Both the position numbers and the translations under genes were made by a program. Shown piece after piece: positions 8,023-16,140 of a stretch of DNA of 64,000 nucleotides. Source of the DNA: Mesorhizobium huakuii (GTDB taxonomy: Bacteria > Pseudomonadota > Alphaproteobacteria > Rhizobiales > Rhizobiaceae); assembly GCF_014189455.1 (NCBI RefSeq), contig NZ_CP050297.1, forward strand, positions 248,001 to 312,000, given 5' to 3'. Position 1 is the stretch's first letter; every line of letters begins with the position of its first letter. Below the pieces are notes generated by a model, which searched no databases, was not told where the DNA came from, and saw nothing but the letters and a program-made list of their open reading frames with translations.

Positions 8023-8570
8023 TCCCCGGTTGGCTCAAGCGTGTTCTCGGCCGAAAGCCAAAGAGCATTGCAATTTCGCCACAGCCGGCCAGGTTGCTGG
8101 TGACCACGGATGCGCTCCAAGACTTGATGGCCGCGCTGGTCCGGTCTCAACAGCAGCGGCATGAGGGGATCGCCTATCTGCTCGGCCGGACCGACGGTGC
8201 CGTCACTCTTGCCGTAGCGGTCTTCGCGCCCGAGGCGCGGACGACGGCGGGCAGTTTTCATGTTCCGCCTCGCGCCATGGTGTCCTGCATGCAGGCGGCG
8301 GCGCGGTTCGAGTTGCAGGTGGTAGCCCAGGTCCACACCCATCCGGGCCAAGCCTTCCATAGCGATGGCGACGTCGAAGGCGCCAAGATCCGTTACCCGG
8401 GATACGCCTCACTCGTGCTGCCTGATTATGGACGGTTTCTACCCTCGCTGGCTGGCGCCGCCGCCTATCTGTGGCAGAAGCCGCACGGCTGGATCGAGCT
8501 TTCGGACGACGACATCATTATCATTCCGGCAGGCGGGCCATGGACCAGCAACAGTTTTACGACCGTTTGA
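8019..8570 (+). CDS. bilC: JAMM/MPN metallo-deubiquitinase-like peptidase (BilC-type)
   Basis: This 183-residue protein has the full JAMM motif: Glu49 (RHEGIAYLL), His106 and His108 (VHTHPG), Ser115 and Asp118 (FHSDGD). These residues bind zinc and cut isopeptide or peptide bonds after the modifier C-terminus. In this operon it should mature the Ubl precursor and remove it from conjugates. The N-terminus (WLKRVLGRKPK) is basic and short; I see no signal peptide. It overlaps the E2 gene by 4 nt and the E1 gene by 31 nt, indicating tight coupling. Confidence 0.9.
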   Translation: MIPGWLKRVLGRKPKSIAISPQPARLLVTTDALQDLMAALVRSQQQRHEGIAYLLGRTDGAVTLAVAVFAPEARTTAGSFHVPPRAMVSCMQAAARFELQVVAQVHTHPGQAFHSDGDVEGAKIRYPGYASLVLPDYGRFLPSLAGAAAYLWQKPHGWIELSDDDIIIIPAGGPWTSNSFTTV

Positions 8571-9901
8571 ACGATCGCATGCTTCGCTACGGCGCGTCGC
8601 CACTCGACCAAACGCAGGTCGTCGCGATCACCGCGTCGCCCGATTACCTCGCCAGTTACGATGGGCAAGTGGCAACGCTCGTCGCCTCCAACCTGTTGGG
8701 ACGGCTGTCACCCTCGGTGCAGGTAGGCTTCCCGGACATACCTATCCACCCGCGCCTTCCATGGGCCGGCCGTTCGCTTGTCGAGCATGCCCTTGATGGA
8801 ATGAGAGCCGCCGACCCGTTCGGCAGCTACGGCACACGCCAAGTGACCGCAGGCGATTTTCGCTTCCATCTCGGACCCGACGGCCACAACACTGTCATCC
8901 ACGGCTCTGGGTGGAACGCCTACATTGGTCCGGGGCCGTCGCCGCTATCCCCGATCGAATCGGATGTCGGAATAGGCGCGGCGCTGGCCGTGGTATTGGG
9001 TGCCGCGCATCTGTTCCGCACCCGCTTCGGCGCCATGACCGAGTCCTTCGCCTGCAACGCTTGGGATTGGACCGATGTCCCCAAGCGGGTGGAATTCTCC
9101 CCAGTCGAGGTCTCGCTAGGCCACGTCATGACTGCAGGGCTCGGCTCGGTGGGGTCCGCCGCCAACTACTTTCTGGCGCTTGCGACGAGGGACTTCCGCG
9201 CAAGCCTCATCGATCACGACGGGATCGGAATCCATAACATCACCCGCTCACCCATCTTCACAGATGCCCATGCTAAGGTCGACATGGCCAAAGTCGACGC
9301 CGTCGCCGCCTTTCTGCGCCGAGCCGGTGTCGAGGACGTAGCGGTCGACGCGGTCGCCTTGCATGAGTCCGCGCTCTGGAGTCTCCGTGAGGCCGGTTCG
9401 ACGGACATTCTGATCTCGGCCGCCAACGAGTTCAACGTGCGCTACCATATCGAGATGGGGTTCCCTCCGATCCAGTTCTACGCCACCACGGGTCGGAATT
9501 GGCAGGCGACCTTGATGCGGCATGTACCCGGAGCGAAAGCGTGTTCGCTCTGCGTGTTCCCGCCCGACGAGAAGTACGCTCCAACTACGTGCGCCACAGA
9601 CGGGTCCACCGCGTCCCAGACGACGGTCGAGGAAAAGCGCACCGACGCGGCTCTGCCCTTCCTCTCCTTCGCCGCGGGTCTAATGACCGCAGCAGAGGTT
9701 CTCAAGCTAAACGCTCCCGGTTACCCGTTCTCGGCCGAACGAGTAATGCTTGGCCTCAAGGGCCAGCCGCTGTTGATCGGCACGCCGATTCCGCATCGTA
9801 CTGGCTGCCTATGCGAGGGTCGTGACAAAAGCGTGCACATAGCCGCAGTCGCGGGCTCGCGCTATGTTGTGTTCGTAGGCCAGGCGGAAGTCGGGCGATA
9901 G
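8540..9901 (+). CDS. bilD: E1-like ThiF-fold adenylyltransferase (BilD-type)
   Basis: This 453-residue protein starts at ATG 8540, inside the peptidase gene. About 190 N-terminal residues precede a ThiF/UBA Rossmann domain with GLGSVGSAANYFL (nucleotide loop) and LIDHDGIGIHNITRS (Asp that contacts ATP and metal). Later it has CSLCVF and TGCLCEG cysteine pairs that may bind zinc or include the thioester cysteine. E1 enzymes adenylate the modifier and hand it to E2. The N-terminal domain is a feature of bacterial Ubl-operon E1 proteins. It is the last gene of the operon and is followed by a 330-bp gap. Confidence 0.87.
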   Translation: MDQQQFYDRLNDRMLRYGASPLDQTQVVAITASPDYLASYDGQVATLVASNLLGRLSPSVQVGFPDIPIHPRLPWAGRSLVEHALDGMRAADPFGSYGTRQVTAGDFRFHLGPDGHNTVIHGSGWNAYIGPGPSPLSPIESDVGIGAALAVVLGAAHLFRTRFGAMTESFACNAWDWTDVPKRVEFSPVEVSLGHVMTAGLGSVGSAANYFLALATRDFRASLIDHDGIGIHNITRSPIFTDAHAKVDMAKVDAVAAFLRRAGVEDVAVDAVALHESALWSLREAGSTDILISAANEFNVRYHIEMGFPPIQFYATTGRNWQATLMRHVPGAKACSLCVFPPDEKYAPTTCATDGSTASQTTVEEKRTDAALPFLSFAAGLMTAAEVLKLNAPGYPFSAERVMLGLKGQPLLIGTPIPHRTGCLCEGRDKSVHIAAVAGSRYVVFVGQAEVGR

Positions 9902-10231
9902 CCGCAGTAGCTCGAGGACCAACCGTCAAGAAATGAGCTGGGCCGATGGACGGCAACGGGATCTTGTGAAAAGCGGGCATTTTGGTCCGGGAGCGGTGTC
10001 CACCGAGCCTCTCGGATAGACCTTCCAAAACGTGACAGGCTGCAAGTTTCCACGAGTTCTCGTTGATCCGTTCGCGGAGGCTCGATTCTTAGGGGAAGGC
10101 GGTATTGCTAGGGCCTTACCCCAAACCGCAACGTCGTTCGCCTCTTGCACTGAGAGAGTTTCAAGTTCCCGCCTTGACGTTGCAATGCACCGACAAGAAC
10201 GATACTGCAGTCTTCGGGAGGGGGACATGCA
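9902..10231. other. Intergenic gap between the Ubl operon and the phosphoesterase cassette
   Basis: I see no credible gene. The end carries GGGAGGGGGA at 10216-10225, a strong ribosome site for the GTG start at 10232. A promoter for the next cassette is expected here, but no sequence is convincing enough to call. Confidence 0.5.
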
Positions 10232-11500
10232 GTGCTACCAAAAATTCGGCTTCTGCAGATCGGCGACATCCACCTAGTTTCCAACGCTGGCAATAAGGCC
10301 TTCGTGGACGATAAGGACACAACGTTTCCGCTGAACCTGAAGAACATCATATCGCGCAGCCCGATAAAGACCGTCTTCCGGCGCATCTTTGAGATCATAA
10401 AGGAACAAGATATCGATGCCGTCCTTTTCATGGGCGACCTGACCGACTATGGCAAGCTTGACGGCTACGCGGCCTGCGCAAACTACATCGCCAGTGCGCT
10501 GCAGATCGGGTCAAATGGCCTTTTTCGCGATATCCCGGTCGGGATTGTTCCCGGAAACCACGACATCAACCGCACTCTTGCCCTTAAACCAGGCATTAGT
10601 ACCAAGTTCACACCACTGGTGGAGGCCTTAATCGCGGCGGGGCTGCCCGCCTTGCCGATCAACAAGGCGATGCATCGATCGCTCGAAAAAGAGAATGCTC
10701 GCATAGAGCTTTTTCTTCTCAACAGTTGCTGGGGCTGCGGCGAAGAAAGCTACATTCCGCCCGAGTTTCGCTTCCAGATTGCCGAGGCAATTAAAACTGT
10801 CATGAGCGGGCCTGATTCGGACGCCGCGATGCGGGCTTACTACGATCGCCAGTTGGACACTCCTGCGATCTCCGAGGAAACGATCGAGAGTGTTGTAACG
10901 AAAATGGAAGCCCTATCGGGGGGCGCCATTCCGGTGCTCGTCGCCCACCACAATTTGCTTCCGCAAAGGCGGCCGCGTCTTGCGCCCTATACCGAACTCG
11001 TCAACGGCGGTGCGTTGCGTGGCGCTCTCGGAGAACTCGGGCGGCCGGCGATATATTTGCACGGCCATATCCATGAGGATCCAGTCGAGGTTTTGCAGCT
11101 TCCGGGCGGCTTCCCCGTTGTCTCGATCAGTGCCCCTGACATTCCGAAGGGCTTTAATTTGGTCGATATTCTTTTCGGCGAGAACACGGCTCCGCTTGCC
11201 TGTCACATCACTCCCTACCGGGTCGACAAATCAGGGATCTTGAAGCGGGAAACCGCGATATCGATCGCCCTTGGGCGTAGACGCAGCTCCGATCGCAACA
11301 CCGGTATTATCTATGGAAAGGTGCTGGAAGTGGGGCAGATGTATTGGCCAGAGCTGACAAAACATTTTCTGAACGAGGCGAACGGCTTGGATGAACGACG
11401 ACTGACGATCATCGTCGAGGAGTTGCAGGCTGAAAGTAGTATCACGATCGACAACTACGATCTTTCGCCGACGCATTGGATTTTAAGAGCGGAGAAGTAG
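10232..11500 (+). CDS. Calcineurin-like metallophosphoesterase, first gene of a three-gene cassette
   Basis: This 422-residue protein has the complete dimetal phosphoesterase motif set: GDIH (11-14), GDLTD (68-72), GNHD (108-111), HH (239-240) and HGHIH (277-281). The first 290 residues form the catalytic domain. The last 130 are an uncharacterised extension. It starts at GTG 10232 after a strong purine-rich ribosome site. The ATPase gene starts at the next base after its stop. The substrate could be a nucleotide, a nucleic acid or a phosphoprotein. With the neighbouring ATPase and unknown protein beside a Bil operon, a role in phage defence is my inference. Confidence 0.85.
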   Translation: MLPKIRLLQIGDIHLVSNAGNKAFVDDKDTTFPLNLKNIISRSPIKTVFRRIFEIIKEQDIDAVLFMGDLTDYGKLDGYAACANYIASALQIGSNGLFRDIPVGIVPGNHDINRTLALKPGISTKFTPLVEALIAAGLPALPINKAMHRSLEKENARIELFLLNSCWGCGEESYIPPEFRFQIAEAIKTVMSGPDSDAAMRAYYDRQLDTPAISEETIESVVTKMEALSGGAIPVLVAHHNLLPQRRPRLAPYTELVNGGALRGALGELGRPAIYLHGHIHEDPVEVLQLPGGFPVVSISAPDIPKGFNLVDILFGENTAPLACHITPYRVDKSGILKRETAISIALGRRRSSDRNTGIIYGKVLEVGQMYWPELTKHFLNEANGLDERRLTIIVEELQAESSITIDNYDLSPTHWILRAEK

Positions 11501-13600
11501 GTGGCAGCCGTCGTGAACCCTTTCCGACCGACGCGATGGGAGCACGAGAGCTCCGGCTCTCCCCTAATATGGTTTACGCCGACTGCGGCACATTTGGCCG
11601 CCGACAAATCGGTGTTCGTTTATGGAAGCCGGGGCAGCGGCAAGACTACGCTTCTTCGGAGCATTTGCTGGGAGGATCTGTTCTCCAATCCTTCACTGCG
11701 AATCCAGAAGACCATCTCGGACTTCAACCACATTGGCGTCTATATACGCCTGCCGGATCATGTTTCGGGCTCGATGGGCTATATGCGCTGGTCCGAGATC
11801 TTTCCGGACTCGCCGCGTCCTGATTACGAGTTCTTCCGCTTCTATTCCCTCGCGCTCGAATTAATTGCCGTCGAGAAGGCACTTTCTGCAGCCCATACCT
11901 TACGCGTCGAGGACGTCTTGACGCTGTCGGCTGGCAGCGAGCTTTCAATTGTCGCAGACACGACGGCGGAGTTTCCAGAAATCTTGTCCTTCACAGAGCA
12001 GCCCCCAAAGACGTTTGTCGACCTTTCGCGAGCGCTTCGCAATATGGTCAGGCGAATGAACGAAGCCTGCGGCCGCGGTTACGTCAAGAGTCTGGCCGAA
12101 AAGCTTCCGGTCCGCGAGCCGCATGAACTTCTTTCCTTCGTGATCGAGCGTCTGTCGCAATCCATGGCCCACAGCAAGCTTACCTGCGGCCAGAGGCTCG
12201 GCTTTAAGTTTTGCCTCGACGATTGCGAGGTGATGAGCCCGCTTCAGAGAAAATCGGTGAATACGCTCGTGCGCAAAAGCAGATTTCCAACCTCTTGGGT
12301 CATTTGCTCGGTGGGCGAGGCGGTAGAGGCAGGCGAGACTTTCATCGATGAACAGCCTTTGACCGACGCTGATCGCCGTGTCGTATCGCTCGACGACAGA
12401 GACCGGCCAGAATTCCAGGCGCTCTGCGAGGCGGTCGCCAGTCTGCGGGTGTATTTCTCTTTGAGGCAAGATCGACGCCCCCTGGTGACGGGTTCTGAGG
12501 TCGAGCGCTATTTCTCGCTCAAAGGCCGGCTCGGGACGATTGTAGTGAACGACATCATCGAAACGATGATATCGCGCTCGACTAGCCCGCTTGCACGGCA
12601 GCTTCGCGAAGCTGCCGAGTTCCTTCATGGCCTGGATCTCGGTCAATATGGGCTTGATCGTACTCCAGCCGGAGCTCTCCCTTACTATCAGACCTATGTG
12701 CTTTGGCACTGGACTGGTCAAAAGGAGAATTTCTCGCCGATCTCGCGACCTGAGGATTTCAGTAGGATCGCAACGAACGCAAAGGTGATGAAAGCCAAAA
12801 GCCAGCAGGCCTGGATACGGCGCAAGAGCGTCGGTGCAATGCTCCATATTGCAAACCGGCTCGGCTTCCGCAGATTGCCGATGTCTGGGGTGGGTGTGAT
12901 CACGTCGCTGGCCGACGGCTCGATCCGCGACTTCTTGGAGATCATGGCCGAGATTTTCGACCGCTTTTCGAAGGACCGCGGATCGCTTTCGGCCGAAGAA
13001 GTCCTGGAGAAGTTTGCTCGCTCGAGAACGAAGATTGCTGCCAAGACTCAGACTGATGGCATTTATGCCTCTAGCGAGGCCTTCTATGACGGCATCGGAA
13101 TTCTTACCGACTCCAATGCCGAAGCAGTGATGCGATTCATCACGGTTCTCGGGCGCCTAACGCACCATCTCCAAGCGAATTTCGAAGATCCTTCGTCGCT
13201 GGCAACGACCGAGCGCGGCCTTTTCTTCATTGACCCAGCTCGTAGCTACCCGGCAAACGCCACCCAGATTGAGCTTATTAACCAGATCATCCATCGCGCC
13301 GAATTGTCAGGGTATTTACGCGCTACGACATCAAAGCGGGGGGCGAAGTCCGGAGAGGACGATGAGGCTCCGAAGATCTCTGGTTTCCGGCTGCATCGAC
13401 GCTTCGCGCCTCGCTTTATGTTCTCATACCGGGGTGCCTACGAACCTGTGAAACTGACCGAGGACATCCTCTACCAGATCTGCATCGGCTCACCTGAGGT
13501 CGACGCGGATGATTGGGCAAAGCAGTTCGCGCGACGACCGAATTCGAGCTCACAGCTGACGCTCCCCCTGGCTCACGAGGTTCCGAGTTTCGATGATTGA
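11501..13600 (+). CDS. Large P-loop ATPase (ORC/CDC6-like AAA), second gene of cassette
   Basis: This 699-residue protein starts at a GTG directly after the phosphoesterase stop. Walker A is GSRGSGKT (42-49), and a Walker B-like KFCLDDCE lies near residue 240. The N-terminal NPFRPTRWEHES and WFTPTA segments resemble proteins annotated as ORC-CDC6 family AAA ATPases in defence contexts. This is recollection of family patterns, not a search. Residues about 300-699 hold no motif I recognise; a winged-helix region near the C-terminus is possible. It overlaps the third gene by 8 nt. Probable role: sensor or switch controlling the phosphoesterase and/or the third protein. Confidence 0.75.
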   Translation: MAAVVNPFRPTRWEHESSGSPLIWFTPTAAHLAADKSVFVYGSRGSGKTTLLRSICWEDLFSNPSLRIQKTISDFNHIGVYIRLPDHVSGSMGYMRWSEIFPDSPRPDYEFFRFYSLALELIAVEKALSAAHTLRVEDVLTLSAGSELSIVADTTAEFPEILSFTEQPPKTFVDLSRALRNMVRRMNEACGRGYVKSLAEKLPVREPHELLSFVIERLSQSMAHSKLTCGQRLGFKFCLDDCEVMSPLQRKSVNTLVRKSRFPTSWVICSVGEAVEAGETFIDEQPLTDADRRVVSLDDRDRPEFQALCEAVASLRVYFSLRQDRRPLVTGSEVERYFSLKGRLGTIVVNDIIETMISRSTSPLARQLREAAEFLHGLDLGQYGLDRTPAGALPYYQTYVLWHWTGQKENFSPISRPEDFSRIATNAKVMKAKSQQAWIRRKSVGAMLHIANRLGFRRLPMSGVGVITSLADGSIRDFLEIMAEIFDRFSKDRGSLSAEEVLEKFARSRTKIAAKTQTDGIYASSEAFYDGIGILTDSNAEAVMRFITVLGRLTHHLQANFEDPSSLATTERGLFFIDPARSYPANATQIELINQIIHRAELSGYLRATTSKRGAKSGEDDEAPKISGFRLHRRFAPRFMFSYRGAYEPVKLTEDILYQICIGSPEVDADDWAKQFARRPNSSSQLTLPLAHEVPSFDD

Positions 13601-14621
13601 CGAGATAGCGATCGGGACGCTCAGCATATCGCAGACGATCCTCAAAGATCACAGCATCCTGCGCGAACAATACGATCTCGTCATCGCGGCTGTCAGCTGG
13701 GAGAGCCGCTGCCACGCCTGTAGCCCGCTTCTCTCGGGGCGCAGCGACGAGAGTTTAATTATCCATTTCGCATCGTCTGATACCGAAATGGAGAGCCGCA
13801 AGAGCGGCAATCGCGCCACGATTGAGGGCGCGATGGCCGACTGCCGGATTTTAGATCTGGAACGGTCTGCACAATTTACAGACAACGCTGAGAAGCTAGA
13901 GCAGGAAATTTTCGGGGTCGCGCGCAAGAAGGGCCACGCTCTCCGGGTGCTGATGGACATGACGTGCATTCCAAAACGCTATTTGCTTTTTTTGCTCGGA
14001 TTGGGATTCCGTCGCGAACTGTTCACCTCTATCGACCTTGTCTATGCGGAGGCTGAGAAGTACGAGATGCGGGCCGCACAGATCGATGTCGCTGGCAAAC
14101 CGCTTGGGCTGATATCAGAAGGCGAATGGACGACGTCGCAAATTCCCTATCTGGAGTCGGAAGACTACGTACCGGATCGGAGAAATCTCTATATTTCCGT
14201 TGGTGCCGAGCTCACGCAGGCGAGTCCCATCGTCGACCGTTTTGAGCCCAACGGCTTGGTCCTTTATCACATTACCGAAGGGCATCGCAGATTGCCTTCG
14301 TCGGTGATCGACCGGGAGCGGCCGGCGCTTCAGCAACTGGCGGCTTTTCCTGGCGTCAGGCAGGAGCAATTCGAGCTTCACGAAATTGCCGCTGTCGCCC
14401 TCAGCGTCCTTCAAAACCGTTCAGCCGGCACTACTTGTTTTGCGATCGGCCCCAAGACTCATGCTGTCGCATTCGCGATTGCGGCGCTCGCCGATGACCA
14501 GATTCAGGTCGTCTGCCGGACTCCAACGACCTATGTCGTGAATGAGGTGAAGGCTTCTGGGAATATCTATTTCTATCGCATCAACGACCGCTTCGATCCC
14601 GCCTCTTTCTGGAGCCAATGA
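13593..14621 (+). CDS. Unknown protein, third gene of phosphoesterase-ATPase cassette
   Basis: This 342-residue protein begins MIDEIAIGTLSISQ at ATG 13593, 8 nt inside the ATPase gene. I do not recognise a named family. Alternating hydrophobic strands and loops (YDLVIAAVSWESRCHACS, RVLMDMTCIPKRYLLFLLGLGF, SIDLVYAEAEKY, GTTCFAIGPKTHAVAFAIAAL) suggest one or two Rossmann-like domains. The pattern DMTCIPKR followed by a helix and LVYAEAE recalls CARF/SAVED-like or nucleotide-binding sensors, but I see no decisive motif. There is no signal peptide or membrane segment. Translational coupling with the ATPase suggests a complex. Confidence 0.7.
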   Translation: MIDEIAIGTLSISQTILKDHSILREQYDLVIAAVSWESRCHACSPLLSGRSDESLIIHFASSDTEMESRKSGNRATIEGAMADCRILDLERSAQFTDNAEKLEQEIFGVARKKGHALRVLMDMTCIPKRYLLFLLGLGFRRELFTSIDLVYAEAEKYEMRAAQIDVAGKPLGLISEGEWTTSQIPYLESEDYVPDRRNLYISVGAELTQASPIVDRFEPNGLVLYHITEGHRRLPSSVIDRERPALQQLAAFPGVRQEQFELHEIAAVALSVLQNRSAGTTCFAIGPKTHAVAFAIAALADDQIQVVCRTPTTYVVNEVKASGNIYFYRINDRFDPASFWSQ

Positions 14622-14699
14622 AAGCGGCGAGCGTCTCGATTTTTCTTATGAGCCGAAGTGTAAAACTCGAGCGCACGCTAGCCCAAACTTGGAGACACG

Positions 14700-15227
14700 A
14701 TGACCAATCTTACGGAAGAACAGTCACTCGAGATCAAGGAGGCGCGCGCTGCCTCGAGGGCGACACGCCGCGTTGTATCCGAGGGGCTTGAGGAAATTCT
14801 CTATCAAGCCGTTCCGGTTCTCGACCACGGGTTTGTACGTGTCGTCGACTATATGGGCGACGACGGTGCCGTCGTGCAGGCGGCGCGTGTATCCTACGGC
14901 CGGGGCACGAAAAAATCTCTGAAGATCGGGGCTTAATCCACTATCTGCTCCGCCACTGGCACACCACGCCGTTCGAAATGGCGGAAATCAAGTTCCACGT
15001 AAAGCTGCCGATCTTCGTTGCACGCCAGTGGATCCGGCATCGGATGGCGAGCGTTAATGAATATTCGGCCCGCTATTCTATTCTCGATCGCGAATTCTAC
15101 ATTCCCGCCCCGGAACATCTGTCAGCACAATCGGTGCAAAATCGCCAAGGTCGCGGAGAGGTCGTGGGAGCTGCTGAGGCGGAGCGAGTACTGCGAATTC
15201 TCACAGACGATGCGCAACGCAACTACG
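14700..15227 (+). pseudogene. thyX: thyX 5' part (flavin-dependent thymidylate synthase), frameshifted and cut by IS66
   Basis: The first frame runs MTNLTEEQ to [12 protein letters not shown], then shifts. The second frame continues with [21 protein letters not shown] and the diagnostic ThyX motif RHR-x7-S ([11 protein letters not shown]). The shift is repaired by one base in or next to the A6 run at 14910-14915. The gene is then interrupted after [10 protein letters not shown] by an IS66 element at 15228. ThyX makes dTMP from dUMP with FAD and methylene-tetrahydrofolate. The rest lies at 18411-18828. A ribosome site (TTGGAGA) precedes the ATG. Confidence 0.88.
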
Positions 15228-15284
15228 GTAAGCGGTGCGCGAAGGCACCTTGCAATAGGCCGATGAACATGGAGTTTTCGGGCC

Positions 15285-15722
15285 ATGACATTGGAACATG
15301 CAAGGGGCGATCTGGTCGCCGAGTTAAGCGGTGCCGCGGCGGCCGAAGATCGTGCAACGATGCCCGGGCGCTCGCGGCAACGGAGGCTATGGAGTTGCAC
15401 CGAGAAGCGCGCGTTGGTCGACCTGGCGAGCGCGGCGGGGTCGTCGGTGACGGAGGTCGCGGAAGCGTTCGGCGTAGCTCCATCCCAGCTCTATGCCTGG
15501 CGCAAGCAGATGGCCGGCGGCGAGCTCGATACCGATCAGGCGATGGCAACTTTCGCACGGATCGAAGTGAACGATCTGCCCGAGGTCGAGCGTCCGGTCG
15601 CCGATTGCCCGGACCCGGCCGGCAGGATCGTCGTGGCCTTTCCGAGCGGCACGCGATTGCGGATCGACGGGATCGTCGATCCGACAGCACTGCGCATCGT
15701 TCTGGCGGAGGTGACCAGGTGA
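15285..15722 (+). CDS. tnpA: IS66 TnpA (transposase helper, HTH), copy 1
   Basis: This 145-residue protein has a HTH_8/IS3-like helix-turn-helix ([20 protein letters not shown], then [17 protein letters not shown]). It is the small DNA-binding protein that IS66 elements need in addition to TnpB and TnpC. The stop overlaps the tnpB GTG start by 4 nt. Confidence 0.9.
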   Translation: MTLEHARGDLVAELSGAAAAEDRATMPGRSRQRRLWSCTEKRALVDLASAAGSSVTEVAEAFGVAPSQLYAWRKQMAGGELDTDQAMATFARIEVNDLPEVERPVADCPDPAGRIVVAFPSGTRLRIDGIVDPTALRIVLAEVTR

Positions 15723-16069
15723 TCACGGTGGTGCCGACCGACCGGATTTATCTGTGCTGCGGCGCGACCGACATGCGCCGCGGGATCAACAGCCTGGCGC
15801 GGATGGTGCAGCAGGTGCTCGCGCTCAACCCGCACACCGGCGCGATCTTCTGCTTCCGTGGACGCAAGGGTCATATCATCAAGATTCTGGCGCATGACGA
15901 CCAGGGGTTCTGTCTGTTCACCAAGCGGCTTACCGATGGTTGTTTTGCCTGGCCAACTACCAGGGATCAGGTCGCCGTGTCGCTCACCAAGGCGCAGCTT
16001 TCGCTGCTTTTGGACGGGATCGATTGGCGCCGACCGAGCAAGATTTATCGACCGCGTTTGGCTGGCTGA
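15719..16069 (+). CDS. tnpB: IS66 TnpB (IS66 Orf2-like), copy 1
   Basis: This 116-residue protein starts at GTG 15719 (GTGA overlap with tnpA). It has the family signature [17 protein letters not shown] and [11 protein letters not shown]. TnpB is required for IS66 transposition, although its exact role is unclear. A 71-bp gap separates it from tnpC. Confidence 0.9.
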   Translation: MITVVPTDRIYLCCGATDMRRGINSLARMVQQVLALNPHTGAIFCFRGRKGHIIKILAHDDQGFCLFTKRLTDGCFAWPTTRDQVAVSLTKAQLSLLLDGIDWRRPSKIYRPRLAG

Positions 16070-16140
16070 TTTTGATGTTTCTAATTGATTTTGTGTTGAT
16101 TCTTCTTCCGTAACGAGGGTCTTTCGGGTATGTAATTTGG

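Noticed and set aside
11945..12847. 300-codon minus-strand open frame within the ATPase gene
   Set aside because: The plus strand carries Walker A and tight coupling with its neighbours; the minus-strand product has no recognisable pattern.
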